From Sipunculus nudus (lineage: Eukaryota > Annelida > Sipuncula > Golfingiida > Sipunculidae), in assembly GCA_026874595.1 (NCBI GenBank), contig CM049309.1, positions 28,649,033 to 28,713,032 of the forward strand: DNA of 64,000 nucleotides, written 5' to 3'. The notes under the pieces are model-generated. The model saw only the letters and a list, made by a program, of their open reading frames with translations, was not told the origin of the DNA and made no database searches. Below are positions 1-13,390 of this stretch, piece by piece. The position numbers and the translations under genes are program-made. The first letter of the stretch is position 1. The number at the start of each line of letters is the position of its first letter.

Positions 1-1190
1 ATGAATAAGTTAAATCATAAATCTAAATTTTTTTAAAAGCTTTTAAAAAAATTTTCTTGTTAATATTATCCAAAGATAACCTGAAATCTAAATGTCTAGT
101 GGCATGATGTAATAGATGCTGATAAACTGGTGCCAGGCTAGATGTAACAGCATCAAACAGCTAACATATATGGTAAAATGACTCAATTCAACCTCCATAA
201 TTCAGCCAAAAATCATTCATGTGGAACCATTAATGACAATTATTATAAGAATTATTGTAGGAATTATTCTTGTAAAATATTTAACAAACTGGCTTCAGTA
301 GCATCAGTCGAAAAACGTTTCGCAGGTTTATAACTCATATAGGATGATACAGTAAACTGGCTAAGTTCAGCTTCCCGTAACTCAGTCAAAAAGCACTGAA
401 CCAAAATCATTTGAACAAACTTGAATTATCAACATCTGAGGATAATTAATGTGTGAGATTTAAGAATTTGGCCAAGTGGTTTTTGAGAAGAAGATCTTTG
501 TAGCCACTGAGCTAACATGGGCTGTTATGGCATATGACTGATTCAGCTTCCCATAACTTAGCCAAAAGTCACTGAAAAGAGACCATTATAACAAACTTCA
601 GAAAGCACTATCCTAGGATCATTTCTGTGCGATATTAAACATTTTGGCCATATGGTTTCAGAGAAGTTTTTTGTAGCCCTTAGTGGGATACAGGCACTGT
701 TGACCCTGTACAAAAAAAGCTGATGCAGGTGGTGCCACCAATACCTCAATTTCAGATATGACCTATGTAACCAAAATTGGCATAAAATTTGGTGATAATA
801 GCTACAGCCGTTTCTGAGATTTAAATTTTAATATGCTTTTTTGTAACTCGGCCAAAAATTTCCAAACAGGAACCATTCAAATAAACTTGAGAAAGATTGT
901 TCCAGGGATCATTCCTGTGAAATACTGGACAATCTGGCTGGGCAGTTTTGGAGAAGAAGATTTTCAAAGGTTTTTAAGCTTTTTCCCTATAAAATCTAAG
1001 AAAATGCAGTAAGAAAAAAAATAAACAAAATCCAAATAGTTTTTTGGATGACTGATTATTTGCAAAAAATTTGGTGATGCTAGCTTCTGCCGTTTTTGAG
1101 ATAGCTATGGTTAACGTACAGATGACGCACAACGCACAACACATGACGGATGACGCCGCACCATTGCACAAGCTCACAGGTTCGCTAAAA
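1..1190 (+). mobile_element. C-family element, 3' part (C-1), cut by window start
   Basis: The window opens inside this element. It is co-linear with 25,736-26,946, beginning from the same ATGAATAA start. It ends in CACAGGTTCGC (1175-1185) followed by TAAAA, the C-family 3' terminus, which is the reverse complement of GCGAACCTGTG found just inside C-family 5' ends (for example 1366-1376). The body is a degenerate tandem repeat with landmarks 'ata/gtaactcagcc' near 195, 373 and 551 (about 178 bp) and another near 842. GGTGGTGCCACC lies at 728-739. Frames here are short and unsupported as proteins. Classification as a Helentron-like non-autonomous element is inference from termini. Confidence 0.7.
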
Positions 1191-1345
1191 AATAGGGTTC
1201 ACTCTAAATAATATATTTTCGCATAAGCAAAGCCATTATTTTAAAATTACATTTATATCTGTATTTGGTCATGGGAATCAAGACTCTAAATTGTGAAATC
1301 TTAAAAAACTCTAAACTGTGACATCTTAAAATACTTATGAATATA
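1191..1345. other. short spacer, nothing recognised
   Basis: About 155 bp of AT-rich sequence between the 3' terminus of C-1 and the 5' terminus of C-2. I see no gene, repeat unit or structured element in it. Confidence 0.5.
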
Positions 1346-3372
1346 ACAAGGCCTACAGGCCTAATGCGAACCTGTGCATTGGGGAAATACACCAGGTATA
1401 ATGCTTCAATGCTGGCCCATGGACTTCTCATGTATTCGAACTATGCAAGGACTAAACATTTTGGATAAGAAACAATTTCACAAACATCACTGCTGAAATT
1501 CTTGCATGGGTGCACACAACACAAAAATTGTGATTGTAGCTGGCACCACCAGTCTTGTATACAACAAAGCTATCAGAGATATATACATATGCCCAATTTC
1601 AGACTGATATATCAAACCCCTCCTGAAATAAGCAGGAACAAACACAGTGCAAAAATTATTGTAGGTGGCACCACCAGTCTTGTATATGACAAAGCTATTC
1701 GATATGTATATATATATATATGCTCAATTTCAGGCTGATATATCAAATGCCTCTGTAGAAATAAGCAGGCACATTCACTGTGCAAAAGTCATTGCAGGTG
1801 GCGACACCTGTCTTATGAATGAGAAAGCCATCAAAGACACATAGACAGGTCAAAATATCAGGCCAACATATCAAACTTACCTTGAGTCTGATGCATGGAG
1901 CTGACCAGGCATAGGTGAGAAAGGCTGTTGCCCTGAGTGAACTGTGACAAATTAGCTGGCTCAGGCTACTGCACTCAGTGAACTCATGACCTGCACCTGG
2001 CTAGACTGAGGGAACTTTTGACCTGTACCTGGCTGCACTGAGTGAACTCTTGACCTGTTGCATAATCTGACACAGTTGGCAGTCTGCAAAAGCTATAAAT
2101 AGATCCAGGCTGAACTTTGGTGCCAAATCTGATGCAGTGGGCAGTCTGCCAACGCTATATATAGAATGCAGCTACTGCACTGAGTGAACTCCTGACCCAT
2201 ACCTGGCTGCACTGAGTGAACTCTTGACCTGATGCCTAATCTGATACAGTTGGCTGTCCAAGATGTATAAACATGCAAAATTAAAGGCAGACAAGTCAAA
2301 CCACTACTGAGATACGAGTGATTTTAGCCCACGACAGACAAACAGATGGACGCTGTGCAAAAATGGTGGCAGGTGATGCCACCACTTTTGTGTATGATTA
2401 AGAGCTATGTGAGATCTATACACATGCAAAATTTCAGGGGGATATGTCAAACCAGTCCTGAGATATAAGCCTGAATGTCTGTAGTGTATACATAAATGCA
2501 GGTGGTGCCACCTGCCACAAAATCCAGAAAGCTATCTACGATGTATAAACACGCAAAATTTTAGGCAGATAAGTCAAACCACTACTGAGATATGAGTGAT
2601 TTTAGCCCTAGGTAGACAAACATACGGACACTGTGCAAAAATGGTGGCAGGTGGCGCCACTAATTTTGTGAATGATTAAGAGCTATTTGAGATCTATACT
2701 CATACAAAATTTGGGGGGAGTTTGTCAAACCAGTCCTGAGATATAAGCCTGAATGTTTGCAGCATATACATAAGTGTAGGTGGCGCCACCAGTCATAAAA
2801 TCAAGAAAGCTATCCAGGATGTATACACATGCAAAATTTCAGGTGGATAAATCAAACCACTGCCAAGATATGAGTGATTTTATCCCAAGGCAGATGAACA
2901 GATGGACGCTGTGCAAAAATGGTTGCAGGTGGCACCACTAGTTTTGTGTATGATAAAGAGCTATGGGAGATCTATACACATGCACAATTTTGGCCCAACT
3001 GGTCACACGGTTCCCGATATATGAGCTTGGATGTCTGCAGCTTAAACATGATGTAGGTAGCACCACCTGTCATAAAATCAAGAAAGCTGTCAAGGATGTA
3101 TACACATGCAAAATTTCAGGTCGATAAGTCCAACCAATGCAGAGATATGAGTGTTTTTATCCCAAGGCAGATGAACAGATGGGCGCTGTGCAAAAATCTA
3201 AGAAAATGCTGTTAGAAAAAAATAAACAAATGATGACTGATGACTGATTATTTGCAAAAAATTTGGTGATGCTAGCTCCTGCCATTTTTGAGACAGGTAT
3301 GGTTAACTAGAGACCAAGCACAACGCACTGACACACGATGCAGCATCATTGCATAAGCTCACAGATTTGCTA
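1346..3372 (+). mobile_element. C-family element C-2 with internal array
   Basis: The 5' end is ACAAGGCCTACAGGCCT, with AGGCC/GGCCT able to pair, followed by GCGAACCTGTG (1366-1376). The 3' end is CACAGATTTGC (3360-3370), a decayed complement of that motif. Inside are three units around a GGCACCACC core (about 1,535-1,805). Then comes a block repeating 'ctgagtgaactcttgacctg' (about 1,930-2,260), followed by a B-like array of alternating units (2,270-3,190) with an exact GGTGGCGCCACC at 2779-2790. The final 180 bp match other C tails. No coding capacity was recognised. Confidence 0.7.
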
Positions 3373-3512
3373 AAAATCCGATAATTTTTTAGATGACAAA
3401 TCTTTTGCAAAAAAATTGGTGATCCTAGCTCCTGCCCTTTTTGAGATAGCTATGACACACAACAGAAGACGGACGATGCCACACCATTGCATAAGCTCAC
3501 AGATTCGCTAAA
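3373..3512 (+). repeat. second copy of the C-family 3' tail
   Basis: Directly after the C-2 terminus a further tail of about 140 bp appears. It repeats 'gcaaaaaattggtgatgctagctcctgcc' type sequence (also at 3,254-3,290) and ends with its own CACAGATTCGC (3498-3508) plus TAAAA. It looks like a tandem duplication of the 3' end, comparable to the duplicated A2 tail at 11,787-12,012. Confidence 0.6.
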
Positions 3513-4282
3513 ACTGCAAACCAAGATATAGTTCCAACAAGGGACCCTTCGGTCACGGCGCTCATCTGTAATATATGATCACAAAATATGATTTGGAAGG
3601 GGAGGTAGGCAAAGGCAGGTTTTGTGAGGTAATTCAAGCTCTATTATGAGTTGATGGTGTTTAACTCAAGTTATGTAAGATTTTGATAATATCCGTTGAG
3701 ACAGGGAAGAGGATTGATGTCATTAATATTATTTACAGTTGGATATGGTGTCCTTTCATCACACAGGTTTTGACTTGGCCATAAAACTACTACATTGCAG
3801 CAGAATTATTTGAAAAGTTAAACTATTTATTAAAATTAATAACACGTATTGTGTCAAGTATAATTTAAATTAAAAATGATAACAGTATCACCTGTTTTTT
3901 TCATCAAAGATTTTTTAATGATATTGTCGAAATAAATGATTATTAAAATAATATTACAGAATATATTCATGAATGCATTTGTTTTAAAATACTGACATTT
4001 TTACCTGTATTCCTATCCTTATACATGAAATTATGGAGTACATATTCATATTTAAATTCAAATACATTTGCATAGTACTGCACCATGTCTGGTATTTATT
4101 CAGTTTCAGCCAAACAAAGTTCTTGAGAATCCAGAATAAACAAATATCACAAATTTAAATAATGATCATAAGTACCTGGTTTTATGAATTTTATTTATAT
4201 TAAAAAAATAAAATTATAATATTCACTTTGGACTACCTTCACATTAATCTACACACTAGACAAAGCAAGAGTCTTATGACAA

Positions 4283-5176
4283 CTAGAATATGGGTAGTCG
4301 ACAAGCAACTACGTGTATCCACCGAAATCAGAGTGGGACGGGTGAAGTGAGGCATGGATTGAGTAACAAGGGGAAATAGAGTGAGGTGTGTTGCATATAA
4401 GCATGGATGTCTGCAGCCAAAATGTGTATGTAGGTTGTGCCACCTACCACAAAATCCAGAAAGCTATCAAAGTTGTATACAAATGCAAAAAAGTCAAACC
4501 ACTGCCGAGATATGAGTAATTTTATCCTATGGCAGACAAACAGATGGACCCTGTGCAAAAATGGTTGCAGATGGCGCCACCAGTTTTGTGTATGATAAAG
4601 AGCTATGTGAGATCTATAGACATGCAAAATTTTGGCCAAATCAGTTAAATGATTCCCGAGAAATGAGCTTGGATGTGTGCAGCGTAAATGTGAATGTAGG
4701 TGGCGCCACCTGTCATAAAATCGAGAAAGCTGTCCAGGATGTATACACATGCAAAATTTCAGGTGGATAAGTTCAACCAAAGCATGATACGAGTGATTTT
4801 ATCCCAAGGCAGATGAACAGATGGATGCTGTTCAAAAATGGTTGCAGGTTGCACCACCATTTTTTATGTATGTTATAAAGCTATCCAAGAGCTACATTTG
4901 TGCAAATGTTTTATTCCGGATCGGTCAAACGGTTCCTGAGATATGTGGGTTAATGTGTAATAACAGACGCACAGATGGACGCAGAGCACAGAGAAAAGGT
5001 CAGAGGTCAAAACAAAATCGGGGCGCAGCAGTTCACATGTGACCCGAAAATAATCCCGGGTTTCGTAAAATTCCGCCCAGCGGTTACGGAGGAGTTCTCC
5101 GGAAACCTACGCGGCGGTGGCGGCGGCGTCCGGCTAAAAACATAGCATCCGCAAAACTCTGTTTTGGTGGATACAA
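4283..5176 (+). mobile_element. B-family element B-1
   Basis: It begins CTAGAATATGGGTAGTCG with a short hairpin, then GTATCC (4315-). It ends in a strong hairpin, GCATCCGCAAAAC / GTTTTGGTGGATAC (5145-5174), whose right arm complements the 5' GTATCC motif. The core has alternating units of about 147 and 130 bp with GGTGGCGCCACC at 4699-4710. Near the 3' end is an exact AGGTCA-G-AGGTCA (4997-5009). The empty target survives at 62,030-62,045, where 'gacaattattaa' is uninterrupted; at most an AA is ambiguous, so there is no real target duplication. Confidence 0.75.
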
Positions 5177-5313
5177 TTATTAACATTACAGAAATCATAA
5201 TGAGAACTTGTCTAAGATCTGATTTTTTATCATATTCAAATTGTTTTTCATAAAAAAAAATGTATCAGAAAAAAATCTGAAGTATCTCAGCTATGAAACC
5301 ATTACATGTGTAA

Positions 5314-7757
5314 ACAAGTGACCCATGGGTCATGACGCTCAGCTGCCAAGTATGACCTGCGACATCATGGGCTGAGATTCACAACTTCCAGTCAAACTTT
5401 GAAGAACCAATTTGCCAATTTGTTGAAATTTTCTACGACAACAGAAATATATATCACCTATGTCTGGTTAAAACACAGTGAATTGATGGTCTTGGGAAAA
5501 TGTATGATTGTTAAGGTATCCAGAACTACCGGTATTCCCATAGCTTACTTGATATCTGTCAGTCTCAAAAGGAACACCACAAAGGGCAAATATAAGATCA
5601 AAATATATAGCAAAAAATCAAGGAAATCCATGCATGAATTTTTGAGAAACAGGTGCTTCTGTATGAATTTTTATTCAATACAAGCAAACTGTACTGCACT
5701 TTCATATATGATGATAATATTAATTAAGAAATATTTGACCCAATCCTTTGCAAGATAACAATCATATACGTCCGACTGCCTTCACTTTAACAGTTCTTGA
5801 GATAATATGATCAAAAGGAATTTAAAGATGGTTGCCTGGTGGCCATTTTGGAAATCTGACAGGTCTGAAATCAGACAACAACCATTCTCTAAATCGGACC
5901 AAACATTGAAGGAAAATTACTGAAACTGCACTGAAAAAAGGATTTCTAAGGTGGCTAACTGGCAGACATAATGGATTTCTGACAAGTCTGACATTTGATA
6001 TCACACATCCTCCAATAAGAGACCAAACTTGGGGAAATTCTCCAAATGATGTTACAGTAATGAATGTCCAAAACAATTCAAAAGGCATGTTCAGGCGCTC
6101 ATATCAGATTTATAGATATGCAAATGTAAAAGTGTAAGTCCAATATTTTTTATTATCACTCTGCTTTTCAATGTGGTCAGCAGGGTTGGTAAACTGCAAA
6201 ACCTAAAAGAAAAGAAATGCAGAAAGCATGACTAATAGTCTTGTTATAAAATAAAGCCATCCTAAATCAAGTACACATTCACATATTATGAGAACAAACA
6301 CTTGCTTTTATATGTGGTGATTTATATAAAAATATTCAGATATCTAGGAAATTAAGTTTATTGCTATGAATCCATAAAATAAGCTGCAAAATGTTCTTAT
6401 CATCTTATAAATCAGTAGCTAAACCTTAATACTATACTCTCAGTGTTAATGCCTGGCTGAAGTATTCCAACAACAGTGTTTTGTTATGCAGTAACGAGGT
6501 ACTTTTCACTCAGCCTTATCACTTAATAGCCTGATACAAAAGGGAGTCATATGTCACCAGTGTCACTCACAATTACAGCCACACGGTGAGATGTACCAGC
6601 TGGAGTGCAAGCTTATATATACAAGAAAAATAGAGATAGTCTACAAAATAAGTTGTCCTGACCTATGACCTTGGCCTTTTGCCCACATATCAACTGGATT
6701 CTTTCTAAATGATGGGTAACTACTAACAACTTACATCTGGCCGGGTGTAATTACTTGGCAACCAATGAGTGAATAACTTAGACCTGCAACCTTTAACCTC
6801 CTGACCAGCTGACCTCAAAATCAATTAGCTATTTCTTCATGCAAAAAGACCCATAAATATGAAGTCTGAATCACATTGAGTGATGCATAGATATGGCATA
6901 TGTGAAAGACTGAAGGTCTGGGTTGAACAGTTTCACTTGAAATATGTTCACAAGCATTTAGAACAATATTGTAACCTTGACCTTTGATTTTTTTAACTCA
7001 ACATCAATAGGCTTCTTCCCCTATTCAAGGTAAGCCATATATGACAGATTGAAAGTATAGATTGAAAAGTTTGCCTGAAAATGACTCCACGTAAGAAGAG
7101 GGTGCTGTGAACTTGACCTTTGACCTCAAAATCAACAGGTCTTTTCCCCTGTTGGCAGAGAAGCGATATCAGTGCTGAAAGTTTTGGAATGAAAGGTCTA
7201 GCTTGAAATGTGTCCACAACCTTTTCAAAGAAGTGGATCCTGTGACCCTGACCTTTGACCTTGCGACCTCAACATCTATAGGATTCTTCTCCCACTTAGT
7301 AGGTGAGCTATATGTGAAAGATCAAAGAATTGGGATGAAAGGTTTGGCTTAAAATGCATCCACAGGCTTTTCAAAGAAGTTGGTTCTGTGACCTAGACCT
7401 TTGACCTTGTGACCTCAAAATAATTATGGTTCTTCCCCTGTTGGTAGATGAGCTGTATGTGAAAGATGGAAGGTTTGGGATGAAAATTTTGGCTAAAAGA
7501 ATTATTTCTGGGGGGTGCAAACACACCCCATAACTTCGAGAATATAGGTCGCAGTGACCTAATTTCAGGTTTGCAAGGAGATCTTTTTAGAACCTCTAAG
7601 ACTGCATAGGGTTCATGGCCCTAGCCCCTTCGGTTACAATTTGTGCCCTGCTAACGGATGGCCGGCCGGCCGGCCGGCCAGCCGGACGGACAGACGGAAG
7701 GACGACGGACAAAGACCCATCGCTATAGCCCAGGATGACTGAAAGTCAGGTGAGCTA
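5314..7757 (+). mobile_element. A1 element A1-1 (about 2.44 kb)
   Basis: First of three nearly collinear copies (others 43,908-46,342 and 57,479-59,881). The 5' end is ACAAG plus the perfect palindrome TGACCCATGGGTCA (5319-5332), then GCTCAGCTG (5337-5345). The 3' end is an ACGG/GGCC-rich run and a hairpin ending 'caggtgagcta'. The last third holds repeated 'gtgaccttgacctttgacct' lines. A 119-codon open frame at 5,399-5,758 is not kept in the same form in the sister copies, so I do not call it a gene. Confidence 0.8.
7114..7261 (-). promoter_or_regulatory. two perfect DR1 half-site pairs in A1-1
   Basis: TGACCTTTGACCT occurs exactly at 7114-7126 and 7249-7261. On the opposite strand this reads AGGTCA-A-AGGTCA, the canonical direct repeat with one-base spacing bound by RXR, HNF4 and COUP-TF type nuclear receptors. 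Degenerate versions lie near 6,972 and 7,395. The match is seen; any binding or regulatory role is untested. Confidence 0.45.
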
Positions 7758-9156
7758 AAAATAACCCAAGGATAAGAAAAGCCTATAAATTATACAAGGA
7801 GAAAACTAGAGATGGGCAAGTTTAATTTTATTAACTGAAATATAGGAACCAGTGATAAAAATTTTGATTATTTACATAGTCTTGTGACAGCTGTTACAGC
7901 CACTTGTCTGAATTTCATAAGTGAAACATACTGACATCTTTAATCATCTTTTTCATTATTAAAACTGAAAAGAAAAATACCATACGTGACTCAATGGTGT
8001 TACTTGGAATACATTTTCATCCATCCATATAAAATCCATAAAACATCAGTAACTGCAAGGTAATTCCTTGTTACTCATCAACTGTCAAATTCCTTTTCTA
8101 CTGATTATTTTTAAAGTTGTTATTATAGATCTATAAAAATTTATTTATTCATTCTTTATTGTTATGCTGTTGGTCTAAACAATGAGATGAGCTAGGTTGG
8201 ACACCTGGATCAGCTGTGGGGAGCAATAAGCTGCCCAGCTGCAAGTATATGCCCCACATCATGCATGCGTAATTGGCAGGTAAGGTCAAGTAGAGGACAT
8301 ACAGGTGACTGAATAGGGCCTGGGTAGAGCCTGGATCGGACATGGTGTCATAAAAACTTTAATAAAAGCTACAGTTTTTGGCCAATTTCTTTCAACTTTG
8401 AAAACTAACAAGCTAAAATCCTTATTTCTGCATGATATGAAAATTATATCAAAAGTGTTTACATGAAACAAACATGCCATGATCAAAATTAGGCAAACTT
8501 TAAGGTACTGATTTTATATTTATACTAATAACTTATAAAATTTGAAAAATACAGAACTAATTTTGGGTATACAATTGAATCTTGATTAAATAATGTTATA
8601 TCGATCACAAAAAAAATCTCTAGCTTCAGCAATTTTCATGTTAAGGGAGTAAACATATTTCCTGTTTACAAAGTGCATTATGTTCAGGCCCATAACTTAA
8701 AACAATTTCGCAATACTCTCATCATTTCTGACATGTGCATAGAGTATAAATAGAAATACATGTATATTTTATATGATCAAAGTCAGATCAGTGGTTTTGA
8801 TATAAGGCAGTCTTGAAGTGTAACAATGGGTTTTTAATTGAAAATTAAAGTTTTTTCTTAATATCTCAAAGGAATGAAGTTCTAGTGAACAAACTTTTGG
8901 AATGGTAGGGGGGTTTGGGGGACATCTAACTGTATGCCAAATTATGGGAGCTGAGAGCTGGCCTGGGAAGCTGGGGAGCTGAGCTCTAGCAAACTGCATA
9001 ACATTTGCTTGATCTAAACAATACTTTACATGGTGCTTGAAACTTGAATTAAATCTTCAGTTTTTTATTGACTGGTTTCAAATTTCAGATGTTTAGAGAT
9101 GAAATGCTTATGGTAGCATGCTGTGAAAATTAAATCCACAGCAGTTACAGGAAAAA

Positions 9157-12012
9157 ACAAGGGACCTATGGGTCACGGCGCTCAGCTGTTATATATGATA
9201 AAAAAATATGATTTAGAAATGAGGCACATGCTGGTTTTGTGTGATAATAAGTATAAGCTGTATTATGAGTTGTTGTTGTTTAGCTTATGTATGATTTTGA
9301 TAGTACCTTTGGAGACAAAAAAGAGAATTGATTTCATTTATTTTATTAACAAATGGAGTACTATTGTCACACAGATTTTGACTTGGCCATATAACTTATA
9401 AGCAGAACATATAATATAAGAGTTTAACTATTTATTAAAAATAATTACAAATATTGTCCCAGATATAATTTTTATAAAAAATAATAAGAGAATCATATGA
9501 TTTTTTTAAATGAAATATAACTGATATGATTATTAAAATAATATTAAAGAATATATTCATGAATGCATTCATGAATACATTTTGAAAGTATTTGCACGAG
9601 TATTCATATACTTTCATTTTTTCCTGAATTCCTATTCTTTATGCAAGAAACATATAATGGAGTAAATAATCATATTCGTATTTAAATACAATTACAAAGT
9701 ATTCACACCATGTCTGGTATTTATTCAGTTTCACCAACCAATGATGTTGAGAATCCAGAATATACAAAATTCACACATTTAAATAATGATCATAAGTACC
9801 TGGTTTTATGGCTTTTATTTATATTAAAAAATAACTGTAAAAAAATTCATTTTGGACTAATTTCACACCAATGTACACACTAGACACAGTAGGAATCTAG
9901 ATTAATATTATCAACTGCATCTTTGTCTATCATTAATTTCCTTCATATGATCCCTAATGATTAGTAATGAATAATATGATTTACTTCTTTATCATTAAAA
10001 TTGAACTGAAAAATGCCATAGGTGACTGCATGGTGTTATTTGGAATATGTGACATTCTACCCATAGATACAAGATTCTTATATCATCAGTAACTGCAAGT
10101 TAATTTCCTGTTATTATAAACTAACAAATTCCTTTTCTATTTTTCTTTAATTTGTTATTAAAAACCAATAAAAATTTATTAATTTATTGTTTATTGTTAT
10201 GTTGTTGGTTAAAACTACTAGATGAGTTGGGTTGGACACCTGGATCAACTGTGGCTGGCCATAAGCTGCCTGGATTCCTGTATGCCTCGCCTCAAGCGTG
10301 CATAATTTGATGAAAGGTCAACAAGGTCAACATACAGGTGACTCAAGAGGGGCTGGAGAGAGCCAAAGTCTGACAGGGTCTCATAAAAAACATTAATAAA
10401 AGCTACAATTTTTGGCCAATTTCTTTCAGCTTTCTAAACTAAAAAGCTGAAATCCTAATGTGTGCATGATATGAAAATTATATCAACAGTGCTCACAGGA
10501 CACAAACGTGCCATGGTCACAGTTGGGCAAAATTTAAGGTACTAATTTTATATTTTTACTAATAACTTATAAAATTTGAAAAATTCAGAACTAATTTTGG
10601 GTATTCAATTGAATCTTGATTAAATAATGTTACATCCCTGACAAAAAAATCTCTAGCTTCAGCAATGCCCTTGTTAAGGGAGTAAATATATTTCTTGATT
10701 TTTTACAAAGTGCATTATGTTTGGGCCCATAACTTAAAACAATTACGCAATACTGACATCATTCTGGCATGTGCATAGAGAATGAAAAATATGTATATTA
10801 TTTATGATTAAAGTCAGATCAGTGGTTTTGATATTAGGCAGTCTTGAAGTGTAACAATGGGTTTTTAATGGAAAAATGAAGTTTTTCATTAATATCTCGA
10901 AGGGATTTAGTCCTAGTGACCAAATTCTTGGCATGGTAGAGGATTTTGGAGACATCTAACTGTATGCGGAATTTAAGGAACTAAGAGCTGAAGCTGGGGA
11001 GCTGAGCTCTTGCAAACTGCATAACACTAGCTTGATGTAAACAATATGTTACATGGTGCTTGAAAACTTATTAAAATCTACAGTTTTTGATCAACTGGTT
11101 TCAAATTTTTGGTGTTAACAGTTGAAATGCTAACAAAAACATGCTGTTAAAATTAAATCCACAGTACTTACAGGAAAAAAATGTGCCATGGTCAAAGTTG
11201 GGCAAAATTTAAGGTACCAATTTTTTATTTTTATTAATATTTTAGAAAATTTAAAAGATTTTCATCTTATTTTAGGTATACAATTTAATTTCGATTAATT
11301 AAAGTTATATTACTGGAAAAAAGGTCGATAGCTTTAACATTTTTTGTGTTAAGTGATCAAATATCTTTCCTGATTTTTTACAAAATGCATTATGTTTGGG
11401 CCCATAACTTTTTTAAATTAAATAATACAGACCTAATTTCTGGCATGTACATAGGAACTATATAGAGGAATATGTATGGTAAATATGAGGAAAAACAGAT
11501 GAGTGGTTTTGATATTAGGCAGTCCTGAAGTGTGAAAATAGGTTTTTAATCAAAAATTGAGGTTTTTCCTTAATTTCTCAAAGGAACGAAGTTGCAAAGA
11601 CCCAGTTTTCGGCTTGGTAGGAGATCTTGGGGACATCTAACATTATGCCGAATTTTGGATTCCTAGGTCTTACGGTTTCAAAACTTGCCACATCTACGGA
11701 CGGACGGACGGACGGACAGACGGACGGACGACGGACAATGGACCACGACTATAGCTCAGATGACTTATAGTCAGCTGAGCTAATAAAAAATTGAGGTTTT
11801 TTTCTTAATTTCTCAAAGGAACGAAGTCGCAAAGACCCAGTTTTCCGCTTGGTAGGAGATCTTGGGGACATCTGACACTATGCCAAATTTTGGATTCCTA
11901 GGTCTTACGGTTTCAAAACGTGCCACATCTACGGACGGACTGACAGACAGACGGACGGACGACGGACAATGGACCACAACTATAGCTCAGATGACTTATA
12001 GTCAGCTGAGCT
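9157..12012 (+). mobile_element. A2 element A2-2, inserted in A2-1
   Basis: It starts ACAAGGGACC in an A-run of A2-1, with GCTCAGCTG at 9180-9188. The body includes a palindromic AT-rich stretch near 9,545-9,575 (attcatgaatgcattcatgaat) and the 'gttgggttggacacctggatcaactg' segment near 10,230. It has two consecutive 3' ends, at 11,772-11,782 and 12,003-12,012, each preceded by ACGG runs and the TAGCTCAG hairpin. No transposase-like frame is present. Confidence 0.75.
11787..12012 (+). repeat. tandem duplication of the A2 3' terminus
   Basis: About 226 bp repeat 11,555-11,782 with few changes: an 'attgaggtttttt' start, 'ggaacgaagtcgcaaagaccc', the ACGG run, and the terminal hairpin. The element therefore ends twice. 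Confidence 0.8.
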
Positions 12013-12638
12013 CAAAATGTGCCATGGTCAAATTTGGGCAAAATTTAAGTTACTGATTTTATATTTATGCTAATAACTTATAAAATTTGAAAAATTCATA
12101 TATAATTTTGGGTATACAATTGAATCTTGGTTAAATATAGTTATATACCTGAAAGAAATTCTTTAGCTTCAGCTATTCTCAAGTTAAGGGAGTAAATATA
12201 TTTCCTGAATTTTTTCAAAGTGCATTATGTTTGGGCCCATTACTTCAAGAATTAAAAAAAATATTGAAGTAATTTCTGGTATGTACACAGGAAATATATA
12301 GAGGAATTAATATATTAAAAATGATCAATATCAGGTCAGTGGTTTTGAAATTAGGCAGTCTTGAAGTGTAACAATGGGTTTTAAATTGAAAACCGAGGTT
12401 TTTTCTTAATAATTCGAAGGAACGAAGTCCTAGTGACCCAATTTTCCGTATGGTAGGAGATTTTGGGTACATCTAAAGGTATGCCGAATTTTTTATTCGT
12501 AGGTCCAACGGTTTCAAAACGTGCCAGTTTAATGGACGGACGGACAGACTGACGGACAGCCGACGGACAAAGGACCACGACTATAACTCAGATGACTTAT
12601 AGTCAGCTGAGCTATAGTTCTAATCTGGGCCTTCTGGG

Positions 12639-12699
12639 TCTAGACGATGTGTCTAGACGTCTAGACGCTTTGTCTAGATGTCTAGACACATTGTCTAGA
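12639..12699. repeat. TCTAGA palindrome cluster
   Basis: Six TCTAGA hexamers in 61 bp (starts 12639, 12652, 12660, 12673, 12681, 12694), arranged as overlapping inverted repeats such as GTCTAGACGTCTAGAC. The block can fold into hairpins in several registers. A related cluster is at 63,574-63,621. In both places it precedes 'agagccaggtcagttgccatgg', so it marks an internal C-family position. Confidence 0.8.
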
Positions 12700-13300
12700 C
12701 ACCAGACAGAGCCAGGTCAGTTGCCATGGTGATGTCTGGACCCCACCTGGTTGTACTGACTTGGCTGCTGAAACTGTGATTGTTGTCAAATCTGTTTTCA
12801 AACACAGAAAGTCTTTTTGAATTGGCTACACTGCTTTTTTTAAAGCTGCATTTACCTAATCTATTCTCTTAAAACTGGCAAAACCCTATCATAGAATAAT
12901 TCTTGTTAGGTTAAAACCAATCTTTAAAAAAACAGTGTATAAGCTAAAAGAGTCTTAACTAACATTTTTGCTTGTAAAAAACAGATCAATGTAGGTGGCG
13001 CCACCAAAACCTCAATTTCAAATATGACTCATGTGACAAACATTGGCATAAAATTTGGTGATGACAGCTCCAGCTCTTTCTGAGATTTTAAGTTTAGTTT
13101 GCTTTTTTGCACAGATGACTAAGTTCAACTTCCTGTAACTCGGTCCAATATCATCGAACTGAAACCATTTGAACAAACTTGAGACAGATTGTTCCAAGGA
13201 ACATTTCTAAGAAATATTGGACAATTTGGCTGGACAATTTAAGAAAAGAAGATTTTTAAAGGTTTTTAAGCTTTTTCTCTATAAAATCTAAATTAATGAA

Positions 13301-13313
13301 GATACCCAATAAT
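13301..13313 (+). repeat. LINE target-site duplication, left copy
   Basis: GATACCCAATAAT at 13301-13313 recurs at 20448-20460 directly after the poly-A tail. Counting flanking A's the duplication can be read as 15 bp (from 13299). This fixes the LINE boundaries. Confidence 0.95.
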
Positions 13314-13390
13314 GATTTCCGGTTCAGTATGGCCGATCGTTAACACGCACATGGCTCGAGATTGCACCAACACAGAACTCTGTCTGAGAA

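Larger units (their letters stand above)
3537..12614 (+). mobile_element. A2 element A2-1, interrupted by three younger elements
   Basis: It starts at ACAAGGGACC with subterminal GCTCATCTG (3560-3568, one change from GCTCAGCTG). It ends in the A-type hairpin TAGCTCAG...CTGAGCTA at about 12,584-12,614 behind an ACGG-rich run. Its own segments are roughly 3,537-4,282, 5,177-5,313, 7,758-9,156 and 12,013-12,614. The interruptions are B-1, A1-1 and A2-2. Resumption after A2-2 is convincing: 'acaggaaaaaa' before it and 'aaaatgtgccatggtc' after it rejoin a stretch seen intact at 11,170-11,200. The assignment of 7,758-9,156 to this same copy rests on similarity to A2-2 and A2-3 bodies. Confidence 0.6.

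Noticed and set aside
4328-4780. 150-codon frame on the minus strand
   Set aside because: It is the reverse strand of a B-family array; the same style of peptide appears in every B array in several frames.
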